Below, one piece after another: positions 1-5,131 of a stretch of DNA of 13,213 nt. Under the pieces are notes generated by a model, which was given only the letters and a program-made list of their open reading frames with translations, did no database searches and was not told the origin of the DNA. The position numbers and the translations under genes are program-made. This DNA is from Thermococcus sp. (GTDB taxonomy: Archaea > Methanobacteriota_B > Thermococci > Thermococcales > Thermococcaceae), in NCBI GenBank assembly GCA_027065835.1, contig JAMONK010000083.1:1-13213 (forward strand), in the 5' to 3' direction. Numbering within the stretch: the first letter of the stretch is position 1; each line of letters begins with the position of its first letter.

Positions 1-34
1 TATTGCAACCAAGACTTTTTCCCCGGACATAGAG

Positions 35-58
35 AAAAATTGGAGGGGGTGTTAAAAA
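35..58 (-). terminator. T-rich terminator of radA
   Basis: Read on the minus strand directly after the radA TAA stop (61-63), there are two runs of five T (complement of A54-58 and A35-39) separated by a C-rich stretch. Archaeal RNA polymerase terminates at short T-runs without needing a hairpin, so this fits a terminator. A T5 run on the plus strand at 16-20 could end a gene converging from outside the window, but nothing of that gene is visible. Confidence 0.5.
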
Positions 59-60
59 GT

Positions 61-1125
61 TTAATCCTCTGCCCCTTTCTCAGTGATCCGGAATATTGCC
101 TCGCCCTCGGGAAGGTGGGGGCTGTCTATGAGCCGGGCTACGCGCTTGCCGGCCTTGCCCTTACGGAGATAGATTCTGAGAGTTGCGCTGTGGGCCAGGA
201 TGTGGCCGCCAACGGGCCTCGTCGGGTCGCCGAAGAAGGCATCCGGCTTTGCCTGCACCTGGTTGGTAACGAAGACCGCTATGTCGTAGAGGTCCGCTAT
301 CCTGTGCAGGTCCGAGAGGTGCTTGGCCAGCTTCTGCTGTCTCTCCGCGAGGGTCCCCCTGCCGACGTACTCGCTCCTGAAGTGGGCCATGAGAGAATCC
401 ACTATTAGGAGCTTGACCGGCCTGTCGGTCTCGGCCTTCTCTTTGATTATCTCTTCAGCCCTCTCGATGAGGAGCATCTGGTGGTTGCTGTTGAAGGCCC
501 TGGCAACGTAGATGTTCTTGAGCACCTCGTCCGGATCGAGACCACGGTTCTCGGCGATCTGCCTTATTCTCTCGGGCCTGAAGGTGTTCTCGGTGTCTAT
601 CCAAACGACAGAGCCGTGAAGGCCACCCTCCTCATGCGGGAGCTGAACCATCACCGCCAGGGTATGGGCGAGCTGGGTCTTTCCGGAGCCGAACTCACCG
701 AAGACCTCGGTTATGGCCTGGGTCTCGACTCCGCCGCCGATGAGTTTGTCAAGGCTCTTGCTTCCGGTGGAGACCTTGCCTATGATGCTCCGCTTTGCCA
801 TGTACTCATCGGCACGCATAAAGGTCCCGATATTGGCGGCTTCCCTCGCGGCCTGGATTATCTTGAGGGCGGCGCCCTCACTTATGCCGGCTATCTCCTT
901 GAGTTCCATAGGGGAGGCAACCGCGATAGCCTCGATGCTATCGTAGCCGGCATCACGGAGTTTTTCAGCAGTGGCCGGGCCCACCCCGGGCAGGTCCTCA
1001 AGGTTTTTGGCAGCAGGGGTCGGTTTGTTCTTAGTTGAGCCTGAGGAGGTCTCTTCCACAACATCGAGCTCTTCAAATTCATCGAGCTCTTTTATTTCAT
1101 CTTTAGCGCTCTTTTTCTTAGCCAT
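61..1125 (-). CDS. radA: DNA repair and recombination protein RadA
   Basis: Archaeal RecA/Rad51-family recombinase of 354 aa, close to the usual length of about 350. It forms ATP-dependent filaments on single-stranded DNA and catalyses strand exchange in homologous repair and fork restart. Visible: an acidic, lysine-rich N-terminal tail (1-40), a helix-hairpin-helix DNA-binding domain (about 41-95, [12 protein letters not shown]), the polymerisation motif FMRA (102-105), Walker A GEFGSGKT (143-150), Walker B LLIVDS (239-244) and the L2 DNA-binding loop with [12 protein letters not shown] (301-312). There is no intein, although some Thermococcales RadA proteins carry one. The ATG start is supported by a Shine-Dalgarno GGTGGGTGAG ending 5 nt upstream and by a TATA box further up. 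It is the left-most complete gene and is transcribed away from the origin. Confidence 0.97.
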   Translation of the reverse strand: MAKKKSAKDEIKELDEFEELDVVEETSSGSTKNKPTPAAKNLEDLPGVGPATAEKLRDAGYDSIEAIAVASPMELKEIAGISEGAALKIIQAAREAANIGTFMRADEYMAKRSIIGKVSTGSKSLDKLIGGGVETQAITEVFGEFGSGKTQLAHTLAVMVQLPHEEGGLHGSVVWIDTENTFRPERIRQIAENRGLDPDEVLKNIYVARAFNSNHQMLLIERAEEIIKEKAETDRPVKLLIVDSLMAHFRSEYVGRGTLAERQQKLAKHLSDLHRIADLYDIAVFVTNQVQAKPDAFFGDPTRPVGGHILAHSATLRIYLRKGKAGKRVARLIDSPHLPEGEAIFRITEKGAED

Positions 1126-1130
1126 GAAGT

Positions 1131-1140
1131 CTCACCCACC
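1131..1140 (-). promoter_or_regulatory. radA ribosome binding site
   Basis: GGTGGGTGAG on the minus strand, 5 nt before the radA ATG. It pairs with the CACCTCC-type 3' end expected for archaeal 16S rRNA and fixes the start codon. Confidence 0.7.
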
Positions 1141-1170
1141 GAAACTACCTTTGGTAGGGGTAAAGATTGG

Positions 1171-1190
1171 AAGGTTATATACTTTTCTTT
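1171..1190 (-). promoter_or_regulatory. radA promoter (BRE/TATA)
   Basis: On the minus strand an A-rich BRE-like AAAGAAAAG is followed directly by TATATAACC. The TATA centre is about 53 nt from the radA ATG. Initiation about 25 nt downstream would give a leader of roughly 25-30 nt, enough to hold the Shine-Dalgarno site. A small perfect inverted repeat (CTACC-TTT-GGTAG, 1145-1157) sits at the predicted transcription start. Confidence 0.7.
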
Positions 1191-1318
1191 TTCATGAGAG
1201 CCGGTGGAGGGGAGAAGGTACGCGAGCCAATCACCGAGACACGGGCTGTGAGCCCCCAACAATGGTTCTGAAGAGGAGGGAACACTTGTTTCAAAGGAAA
1301 ACAGAACAACAGGGGAAC

Positions 1319-2335
1319 TCATTTTCCGGAAAAAGCCGAGGGTTTTATCACTATCAGCCTCGCGCCGTTGGGGATTCTCCCATCGAGGTCCGGGCTGAGC
1401 ACGGGGGCATCCGTGTAGTAACCGAGCAGGAAAAGGCCGGTCTCGGATTGAAGCTTCTTAAGGGCGTCCAGGTACGTGAGTCCCCAGAGGTCACGCCGCG
1501 TGATCACCGAGATATCGTAGCGACCGAGGGCCGTTGTGATGTCGTCTATAACGTCCACCACCTCCGGCTCAAAGATGGAGCTGGCGAGTAAACGCCCGGC
1601 AAAGCTTCTGCTGAGGATAACCCTATCGGCCCCTGCACCGGTGAGGAGCTCAACGCTCTCGGCGTTTAAAGCCTCAACGAGAACCTTGGCGGCGGAGAGG
1701 CGCTTGACCATGAGGGTTGTGAAAACCGCCTTTGAATCATCCTCCAAGGCGAGTATGACGTAGGATGCGTCCCCAACCCCGGCGCGCTCAAGGGTTTCAC
1801 GGCTCGTAGGTTCACCCACGAGAACCTCAACATCCTCGGGGAGGTCCACCTTCTTCCGTTCCCCATCATCGGGGAAGACGACCACTATGGGTCTGGCTTC
1901 GGCATCTCCTCCGGAAATCGCTGACATCAGTTCGTTCACACAGCTCGGCACGGTGCTTCCCTGCCCGATTATCACGTAATGACCCGAGAACTTAACCCGA
2001 TGCATTCCCATCAGCCTCCTCAAAGACGAAGAAATGAAGTATTCGGCCAGCACGGAGACCAAGGCCGTGAAAGTGGAGATGCCCGCAACCGCGGCCACCA
2101 TTGCAACGGCCCGCCCAGCGGCGGTGTGCGGTGTCACGTCCCCGTAGCCGATCGTGGCCATGGTTATGACCGCCCAGTAAAAGGCAGTGTAAAAGCCCAC
2201 CCCTTCAAAGTACATGAACAGGGCGGCAAAAAATACCCCAAGCAGCAGAACAACGAGGGCTATCTGGAGCAGCCGGCTCCTGCCGACCTTGACCCGGAGC
2301 TTCAGAAGCCTTCGAACCAGAGGCAGCGGAATCAT
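1319..2335 (-). CDS. Two-TM potassium channel with RCK (TrkA-N) domain
   Basis: Predicted MthK-type K+ channel subunit, 338 aa from the chosen ATG. Known members are tetrameric membrane channels gated by ligand binding to cytoplasmic RCK domains. Residues below are counted from an in-frame TTG three codons upstream (2344). TM1 is about 25-46, the selectivity filter TIGYGD is 64-69 with the pore helix before it, and TM2 is about 77-103 with a glycine near 88 that could be the gating hinge. A Rossmann-type RCK domain starts near 120 (HYVIIGQGS) and a C-terminal RCK_C-like part is about 250-341. The ATG at 2333-2335 is preferred over the TTG: no Shine-Dalgarno is present and a TATA-like element lies about 26 nt upstream, pointing to a leaderless mRNA. 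It borders the origin; a functional link to replication is not evident. Confidence 0.9.
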   Translation of the reverse strand: MIPLPLVRRLLKLRVKVGRSRLLQIALVVLLLGVFFAALFMYFEGVGFYTAFYWAVITMATIGYGDVTPHTAAGRAVAMVAAVAGISTFTALVSVLAEYFISSSLRRLMGMHRVKFSGHYVIIGQGSTVPSCVNELMSAISGGDAEARPIVVVFPDDGERKKVDLPEDVEVLVGEPTSRETLERAGVGDASYVILALEDDSKAVFTTLMVKRLSAAKVLVEALNAESVELLTGAGADRVILSRSFAGRLLASSIFEPEVVDVIDDITTALGRYDISVITRRDLWGLTYLDALKKLQSETGLFLLGYYTDAPVLSPDLDGRIPNGARLIVIKPSAFSGK

Positions 2336-2356
2336 GGTGTTCAATACGAGCCGGCT

Positions 2357-2366
2357 CTTAAAAATG
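2357..2366 (-). promoter_or_regulatory. Putative TATA box of the potassium channel gene
   Basis: CATTTTTAAG on the minus strand, centred about 26 nt from the ATG at 2335. This spacing would start transcription at or very near the start codon, which agrees with the missing Shine-Dalgarno site. Confidence 0.45.
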
Positions 2367-2400
2367 TATCACAGCGTGCCCGGCGTGCAACTTGAAGGGG

Positions 2401-2411
2401 TTCCAGTGGAA
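2401..2411 (+). repeat. ORB core element 1
   Basis: Perfect TTCCAGTGGAA core, followed by GGAAAGG but without the downstream G-string of a full ORB (a GGGG lies just upstream instead). Probable mini-ORB bound by Orc1/Cdc6. It lies about 35 nt outside the channel gene's TATA-like box. Confidence 0.65.
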
Positions 2412-2445
2412 GGAAAGGTCCTTTTCGATGGCCGTCTAATAGGGG

Positions 2446-2470
2446 CCCCAGAGTTTCATTTCCACTGGAA
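2446..2470 (-). repeat. Full-length ORB (left, minus orientation)
   Basis: On the minus strand: TTCCAGTGGAA, then ATGAAACTC, then TGGGG. This carries the whole archaeal ORB layout of dyad core, GAAAC spacer and G-string. The G-string points away from the AT-rich unwinding region. It pairs with the oppositely oriented ORB at 2726-2752. Confidence 0.88.
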
Positions 2471-2492
2471 CCCGGGTTTGGAGAATGGACGG

Positions 2493-2573
2493 TTTCACAA
2501 CGGTGAAAAATGCAATGAGAGATTTATATCCCTGGTTACCAACGTCAACCAGCATGATGTTCAGGATAACATC
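2493..2573. repeat. Three consecutive short inverted repeats
   Basis: Three perfect 6-bp stems lie head to tail between the left ORB and the unwinding region: TTTCAC/GTGAAA with a 4-nt loop (2493-2508), CTGGTT/AACCAG with a 9-nt loop (2532-2552) and GATGTT/AACATC with a 6-nt loop (2556-2573). They could be protein-binding dyads, cruciforms in supercoiled DNA, or hairpins of a short RNA: a TATA-like GATTTATATCC sits at 2521-2531. Function unknown. Confidence 0.5.
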
Positions 2574-2665
2574 TTAAAATTACCAGGAATTAGCCAACTT
2601 AAAATAAAAAATCGTACATTTATGAACATTGTTCATAGAAATATATAAATATCATCAGTTCTAGA
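2568..2665. other. AT-rich DNA unwinding element (DUE)
   Basis: About 100 bp dominated by A/T, standing out from the GC-rich surroundings and lying between the two full ORBs. It includes AAAATAAAAAATC (2601-2613), a 17-bp palindrome (2621-2637) and AAATATATAAATATC (2639-2653). It is the best candidate for the site of initial duplex melting. The last motif also resembles a TATA box in both directions. Confidence 0.7.
2621..2637. repeat. Perfect 17-bp palindrome inside the DUE
   Basis: TATGAACA, a central T, then TGTTCATA: 8-bp arms with no mismatch. It directly precedes AAATATATAAATA. It could be an operator for a dimeric regulator, a cruciform-forming site or an initiator-binding dyad. It does not resemble the ORB core. 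Confidence 0.65.
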
Positions 2666-2725
2666 AAAGTGGGGTAGCTTGATAGAGAAAGGAAACGAGG
2701 TTCACGGTAGCCTTACAAAGTCCGC

Positions 2726-2752
2726 TTCCACAGGAAACGAAACTCCCTGGGG
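2726..2752 (+). repeat. Full-length ORB (right, plus orientation)
   Basis: TTCCACAGGAA (two changes in the dyad centre), then ACGAAACTCCC, then TGGGG. It shares core, GAAACTC spacer and G-string with the left ORB at 2446-2470 and is inverted relative to it. Its G-string also points away from the DUE. A partial copy, GGAAACGAGG, lies just upstream at 2691-2700. Confidence 0.85.
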
Positions 2753-2860
2753 TTACACATGTGGTTTCATAATTAAAAATCTTAAGCGGTCTTGTTTTCC
2801 TCCATTGTACCCAAACCGGCTTCATTGTATATTTTTTGGTGCACTTTCTTGATCATTCTC

Positions 2861-2874
2861 CTTTCAGTGGAACT
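2861..2874 (+). repeat. Degenerate mini-ORB
   Basis: CTTTCAGTGGAACT keeps CAGTGGAA of the ORB core and is followed by CTCACTGG, a partial inverted match. It is a weak element, supported mainly by the presence of stronger copies nearby. Confidence 0.4.
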
Positions 2875-2944
2875 CTCACTGGCCATCACCTCATCTTTAC
2901 AAATGAAAACGTTCAATGCCCACTTATGGTCAGCACCAAGTGCC

Positions 2945-2961
2945 GTTTCCCCTGGAAACGA
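2945..2961 (+). repeat. Degenerate ORB-like dyad upstream of the gene at 2995
   Basis: GTTTCCCCTGGAAACGA is an inverted repeat (GTTTCC/GGAAAC) with the outer arms and the ACGA extension of an ORB but a changed centre. It lies 35-50 nt before the start of the next gene, overlapping the area where its promoter should be. Confidence 0.45.
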
Positions 2962-2994
2962 TACGGTTATTAACTCCGGAAGCTATTTCGTCCG

Positions 2995-3627
2995 GTGGTT
3001 CCAGTGGAGGATATTGAAGAGACCATACTGGGGTGGCTTAAGGAAGGTGATGATGGTGCTAAAGACATCGTTGACCTCCCCTGGGTTGTGAACCCGGTTC
3101 GTGATCACGTGTACCTGGCGGAACACCCCCGACTGCCGTTTACCCTTCTGCTGGTCTTTTCCGATGAGTTCGTTCAGCTGGTGGTTCCCCTTGGACTGGA
3201 GACGCTGTCAATGAACACGGAGGACCGGCTTAGGGTTTATCATGCCCTCCTAAAGCTCAGCGACGGCATCAACCTGCTCAAGTACACCCTCTCGGGTATG
3301 AACGATGAGGTTACCCTCAGGGTGGACCTTGATAAGAAAACCCTCGGCAAAGCGGAGTTCAACGACGCGCTCACCGTTCTCCTGGTGGGTCTTCAGGCCG
3401 CGGTCACCAACCTTGGGCTTGAGGAAGAATTCTCCAACGAGATCTTCGAACGCCTCGTGGGTATGGTTGTCTCAAGGCTTGAGAAGGGTGCCACAAAGGA
3501 GGAACTCATGCAGTTTCTGGTCCAGAAGGTCGGGATGCCAGAGAAGGACGCCAGGGAACTGCTTGCCATGATCTTGAAAGCGCATAAAGAGGCCTCCTCC
3601 AAGGCTCAGGACGTTGGATATTTCTGA
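2995..3627 (+). CDS. Hypothetical protein, possible YbjN/CesT-like fold, next to oriC
   Basis: Soluble protein of 210 aa without signal peptide or membrane segment; function unknown. The central part (about 40-140) has the look of YbjN / type III chaperone-like alpha/beta proteins: a strand pair around PFTLLLVFSDEFVQLVVPL, a helix with YHALLKLSDGINLLKYTLS, then EVTLRVDLDKKTLGKAEFNDALTVLLVGL. This is an inference from pattern, not a firm match. The C-terminal 60 residues are charged and helical. The start is uncertain: GTG at 2995 has no Shine-Dalgarno, while GTG at 3004 (207 aa) has GGTGG 5 nt upstream. A mini-ORB covers these first codons. It lies alone between oriC and orc1/cdc6, in the same direction, and ends before a T-run. 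Codon use and composition match its neighbours, so it is a real gene. Confidence 0.82.
   Translation: MVPVEDIEETILGWLKEGDDGAKDIVDLPWVVNPVRDHVYLAEHPRLPFTLLLVFSDEFVQLVVPLGLETLSMNTEDRLRVYHALLKLSDGINLLKYTLSGMNDEVTLRVDLDKKTLGKAEFNDALTVLLVGLQAAVTNLGLEEEFSNEIFERLVGMVVSRLEKGATKEELMQFLVQKVGMPEKDARELLAMILKAHKEASSKAQDVGYF
2999..3009 (+). repeat. Mini-ORB over the start of the hypothetical gene
   Basis: TTCCAGTGGAG, one change from the perfect ORB core. It spans the two candidate GTG start codons of the gene at 2995. Orc1/Cdc6 bound here could block early transcription of this gene; that is inference. Confidence 0.5.
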
Positions 3628-3648
3628 CCATCCTGATCATCTCGAACC

Positions 3649-3657
3649 CTTCTTTTT
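3649..3657 (+). terminator. T-run terminator after the hypothetical gene
   Basis: CTTCTTTTT, 22 nt after the stop codon at 3625-3627, followed by ACACCCCCC. It is a typical archaeal intrinsic terminator. Confidence 0.5.
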
Positions 3658-3678
3658 ACACCCCCCTGTCCAGCAAGG

Positions 3679-3687
3679 CATATAAAC
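3679..3687 (+). promoter_or_regulatory. TATA-like element in the orc1/cdc6 upstream region
   Basis: CATATAAAC in a GC-containing context, with initiation expected near 3705-3712. The next coding start is 3884, so it would give either a leader of about 175 nt for orc1/cdc6 or a short non-coding RNA. No independent support for use. Confidence 0.35.
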
Positions 3688-3710
3688 CCCTGACTGCTAC
3701 TTATCCCTGC

Positions 3711-3745
3711 TTCCACTGTATCCAGTGCGTCCTGTGGAGTGTGTG
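3711..3745 (+). repeat. Degenerate ORB-like cluster upstream of orc1/cdc6
   Basis: TTCCACTGTATCCAGTG contains inverted halves CACTG/CAGTG (3714-3718 and 3723-3727), followed by TCCTGTGGAGTGTGTG (3730-3745). The latter resembles the mini-ORB at 3862 (TCCAGTGGAGTGGTGG) with few changes. It is probably a set of weak Orc1/Cdc6 sites. Confidence 0.4.
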
Positions 3746-3825
3746 TTTGATATCCAACTTGTTTAAAAATAAATTGTCATATATTCCGAATAACATCAAA
3801 AATCTGGAAAAAAGATGATAAATTG
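3745..3825. other. AT-rich stretch with candidate orc1/cdc6 promoter
   Basis: Strongly A/T-rich stretch upstream of orc1/cdc6. TTTAAAAATAAA at 3762-3773 is the best TATA candidate, putting the transcription start near 3790-3800 with a leader of about 85-95 nt. The stretch is flanked by ORB-like motifs (3711-3745 and 3862-3872), so a secondary unwinding role is also conceivable. Confidence 0.45.
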
Positions 3826-3861
3826 GATGCTTCATGTCAAATCAACATGGTGGGGTATGAT

Positions 3862-3872
3862 TTCCAGTGGAG
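3862..3872 (+). repeat. Mini-ORB in the orc1/cdc6 leader
   Basis: TTCCAGTGGAG ends 11 nt before the ATG of orc1/cdc6 and directly abuts its Shine-Dalgarno (GGTGGTGA, 3875-3882). The position suggests binding by the gene's own product and feedback on expression; this is inference. Confidence 0.55.
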
Positions 3873-3883
3873 TGGTGGTGAGC

Positions 3884-5131
3884 ATGGATGATAATTACCT
3901 GGGTTCGGTGTTTGAGAAGTACCTGCACGCAAAGAAGATCTTCAAAAATAAAGAGGTTCTCAGGCACAGCTACACGCCCAAAGAGCTTCCTCACAGGCGT
4001 GAACAGATAGAGGACCTCGCCCACATACTGGTTCCAGTTCTTCGGGGGGAAACCCCATCCAATATCTTCGTTTATGGGAAAACGGGAACCGGTAAAACCG
4101 TCACCATAAAGTTCGTCACCGAGGAGCTGAGACGTATCTCGAACAAGTACGAGGTTCCCGTTGACGTCATCCACATCAATTGTGAGATTGTGGACACCCA
4201 GTACCGGGTTCTGGCCAACATCGTTAACCATTTTCGACCAGAAAGCGGGGTGGAGGTCCCTCTGGTTGGGTGGCCGACGGATGAAGTTTACGCCAAGTTA
4301 AAAACCGTCATAGACGCGAGGGAGCGATTCGTGATAATCGTCCTGGACGAGATAGACAAGCTCATCAAGAAGAGCGGGGACGACATCCTCTACTCCCTGA
4401 CCAGGATAAACACAGAACTCATCAGGGCCAAGGTCAGTATAATCGGGATCTCCAACGACCTGAAGTTCAAGGACTACCTGGATCCAAGGGTCCTCTCCAG
4501 TCTGAGCGAGGAGGAGATAGTTTTCCCGCCTTATGATGCCAACCAGCTTAGGGATATTCTGATGCAGCGTGCTCGCGATGCCTTCAACGACGGTGTGCTC
4601 GATGGTGGGGTCGTTCCCCTTTGCGCCGCCCTGGCCGCCCGCGAACACGGCGATGCCAGAAGGGCCCTCGATCTCCTGCGGGTCGCGGGGGAGCTGGCCG
4701 AGCGGGAGGGGGCCTCCAAGGTTACCGAGAGGCACGTGTGGAAGGCCCAAGAGAAGATCGAGCAGGACACCATGGAAGAGGTTATAAAGACCCTCCCCCT
4801 CCACTCGAAGGTTCTGCTCTACGCGATAGTTCTCCTCGACGAGAACGGTGAACTGCCCGCCAACACCGGGGACGTTTACTCCGTTTATAAAAACCTCTGC
4901 GATCACATAGATCTGGAGCCGTTAACCCAGCGCAGGGTCAGCGACCTGATAAACGAACTGGACATGCTGGGTATAATCAACGCGAAGGTCGTTAGTAAGG
5001 GGCGCTACGGCAGGACAAAGGAGATCCGACTGAATATAACCCCCTACAAAGTCAAGAACATATACCGGTACGATCCCCAGCTCCAGAGCATGTTAACCCT
5101 AACCCTCTCACGCCAGAGGAGGTTGCTCTAA
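3884..5131 (+). CDS. cdc6: Origin-binding initiator and helicase loader Orc1/Cdc6
   Basis: AAA+ ATPase of 415 aa that binds ORBs and recruits the MCM helicase at the origin; close to the 420 aa of the Pyrococcus protein. Visible in order: N-terminal HSYTPKELPHR (28-38), Walker A GKTGTGKT (65-72), Walker B LDEID (154-158), sensor 1 GISND (188-192), arginine finger region DPRVLSSLSEE (200-210), sensor 2 GDARRALDLLR (256-266), and a C-terminal winged-helix domain (about 300-390) with the wing SKGRYGRTKEIRL. The frame stays open upstream to an ATG at 3815, but the ATG at 3884 is chosen: it has the Shine-Dalgarno GGTGGTGA two nt upstream and matches the family's N-terminus, while the extra 23 residues look non-coding. 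It overlaps the polD small subunit start by 1 nt (TAATG), so the two are one operon with likely coupled translation. Confidence 0.95.
   Translation: MDDNYLGSVFEKYLHAKKIFKNKEVLRHSYTPKELPHRREQIEDLAHILVPVLRGETPSNIFVYGKTGTGKTVTIKFVTEELRRISNKYEVPVDVIHINCEIVDTQYRVLANIVNHFRPESGVEVPLVGWPTDEVYAKLKTVIDARERFVIIVLDEIDKLIKKSGDDILYSLTRINTELIRAKVSIIGISNDLKFKDYLDPRVLSSLSEEEIVFPPYDANQLRDILMQRARDAFNDGVLDGGVVPLCAALAAREHGDARRALDLLRVAGELAEREGASKVTERHVWKAQEKIEQDTMEEVIKTLPLHSKVLLYAIVLLDENGELPANTGDVYSVYKNLCDHIDLEPLTQRRVSDLINELDMLGIINAKVVSKGRYGRTKEIRLNITPYKVKNIYRYDPQLQSMLTLTLSRQRRLL

Larger units (their letters stand above)
2396..2961. other. oriC: Replication origin (oriC) core region
   Basis: Non-coding interval between the divergent channel gene and the plus-strand gene at 2995. 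It contains ORB elements at 2401-2411, 2446-2470 (minus) and 2726-2752 (plus), degenerate copies at 2861-2874 and 2945-2961, and an AT-rich stretch (about 2568-2665). Two full-length ORBs in inverted orientation around a DNA unwinding element, next to orc1/cdc6, is the arrangement known for archaeal origins of the Pyrococcus and Sulfolobus type. No convincing coding sequence was seen: the open frames across it overlap known genes and lack recognisable protein character. Origin activity is inferred from structure; some Thermococcus strains are reported to replicate without needing oriC. Confidence 0.85.

Noticed and set aside
1243..1255. GGGCT-GTG-AGCCC hairpin between the channel and radA
   Set aside because: A 5-bp GC stem is expected by chance at this composition, and it sits neither at a terminator T-run nor at a promoter.
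2214..2648. Open reading frame of 144 codons across the origin
   Set aside because: It runs through the channel gene's 5' end, two ORBs and the AT-rich DUE, has no recognisable domain and its composition follows the DNA elements. It is a chance open frame.
2669..2720. tRNA-like look (GGGGTAGCTTGATAG and GGTTCA)
   Set aside because: No acceptor stem, anticodon arm or correct spacing can be formed. The GGAAACGAGG part is better explained as a partial ORB.
2792..3091. Open reading frame of 99 codons with a hydrophobic stretch, upstream of the hypothetical gene
   Set aside because: It overlaps the well-supported gene at 2995 in another frame, has no convincing ribosome binding site, and its hydrophobicity comes from T-rich origin DNA.
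3815..3883. N-terminal extension of Orc1/Cdc6 from the upstream ATG
   Set aside because: The 23 extra residues have no family counterpart, the ATG at 3815 has a poor ribosome binding site, and the region contains a mini-ORB and AT-rich leader.
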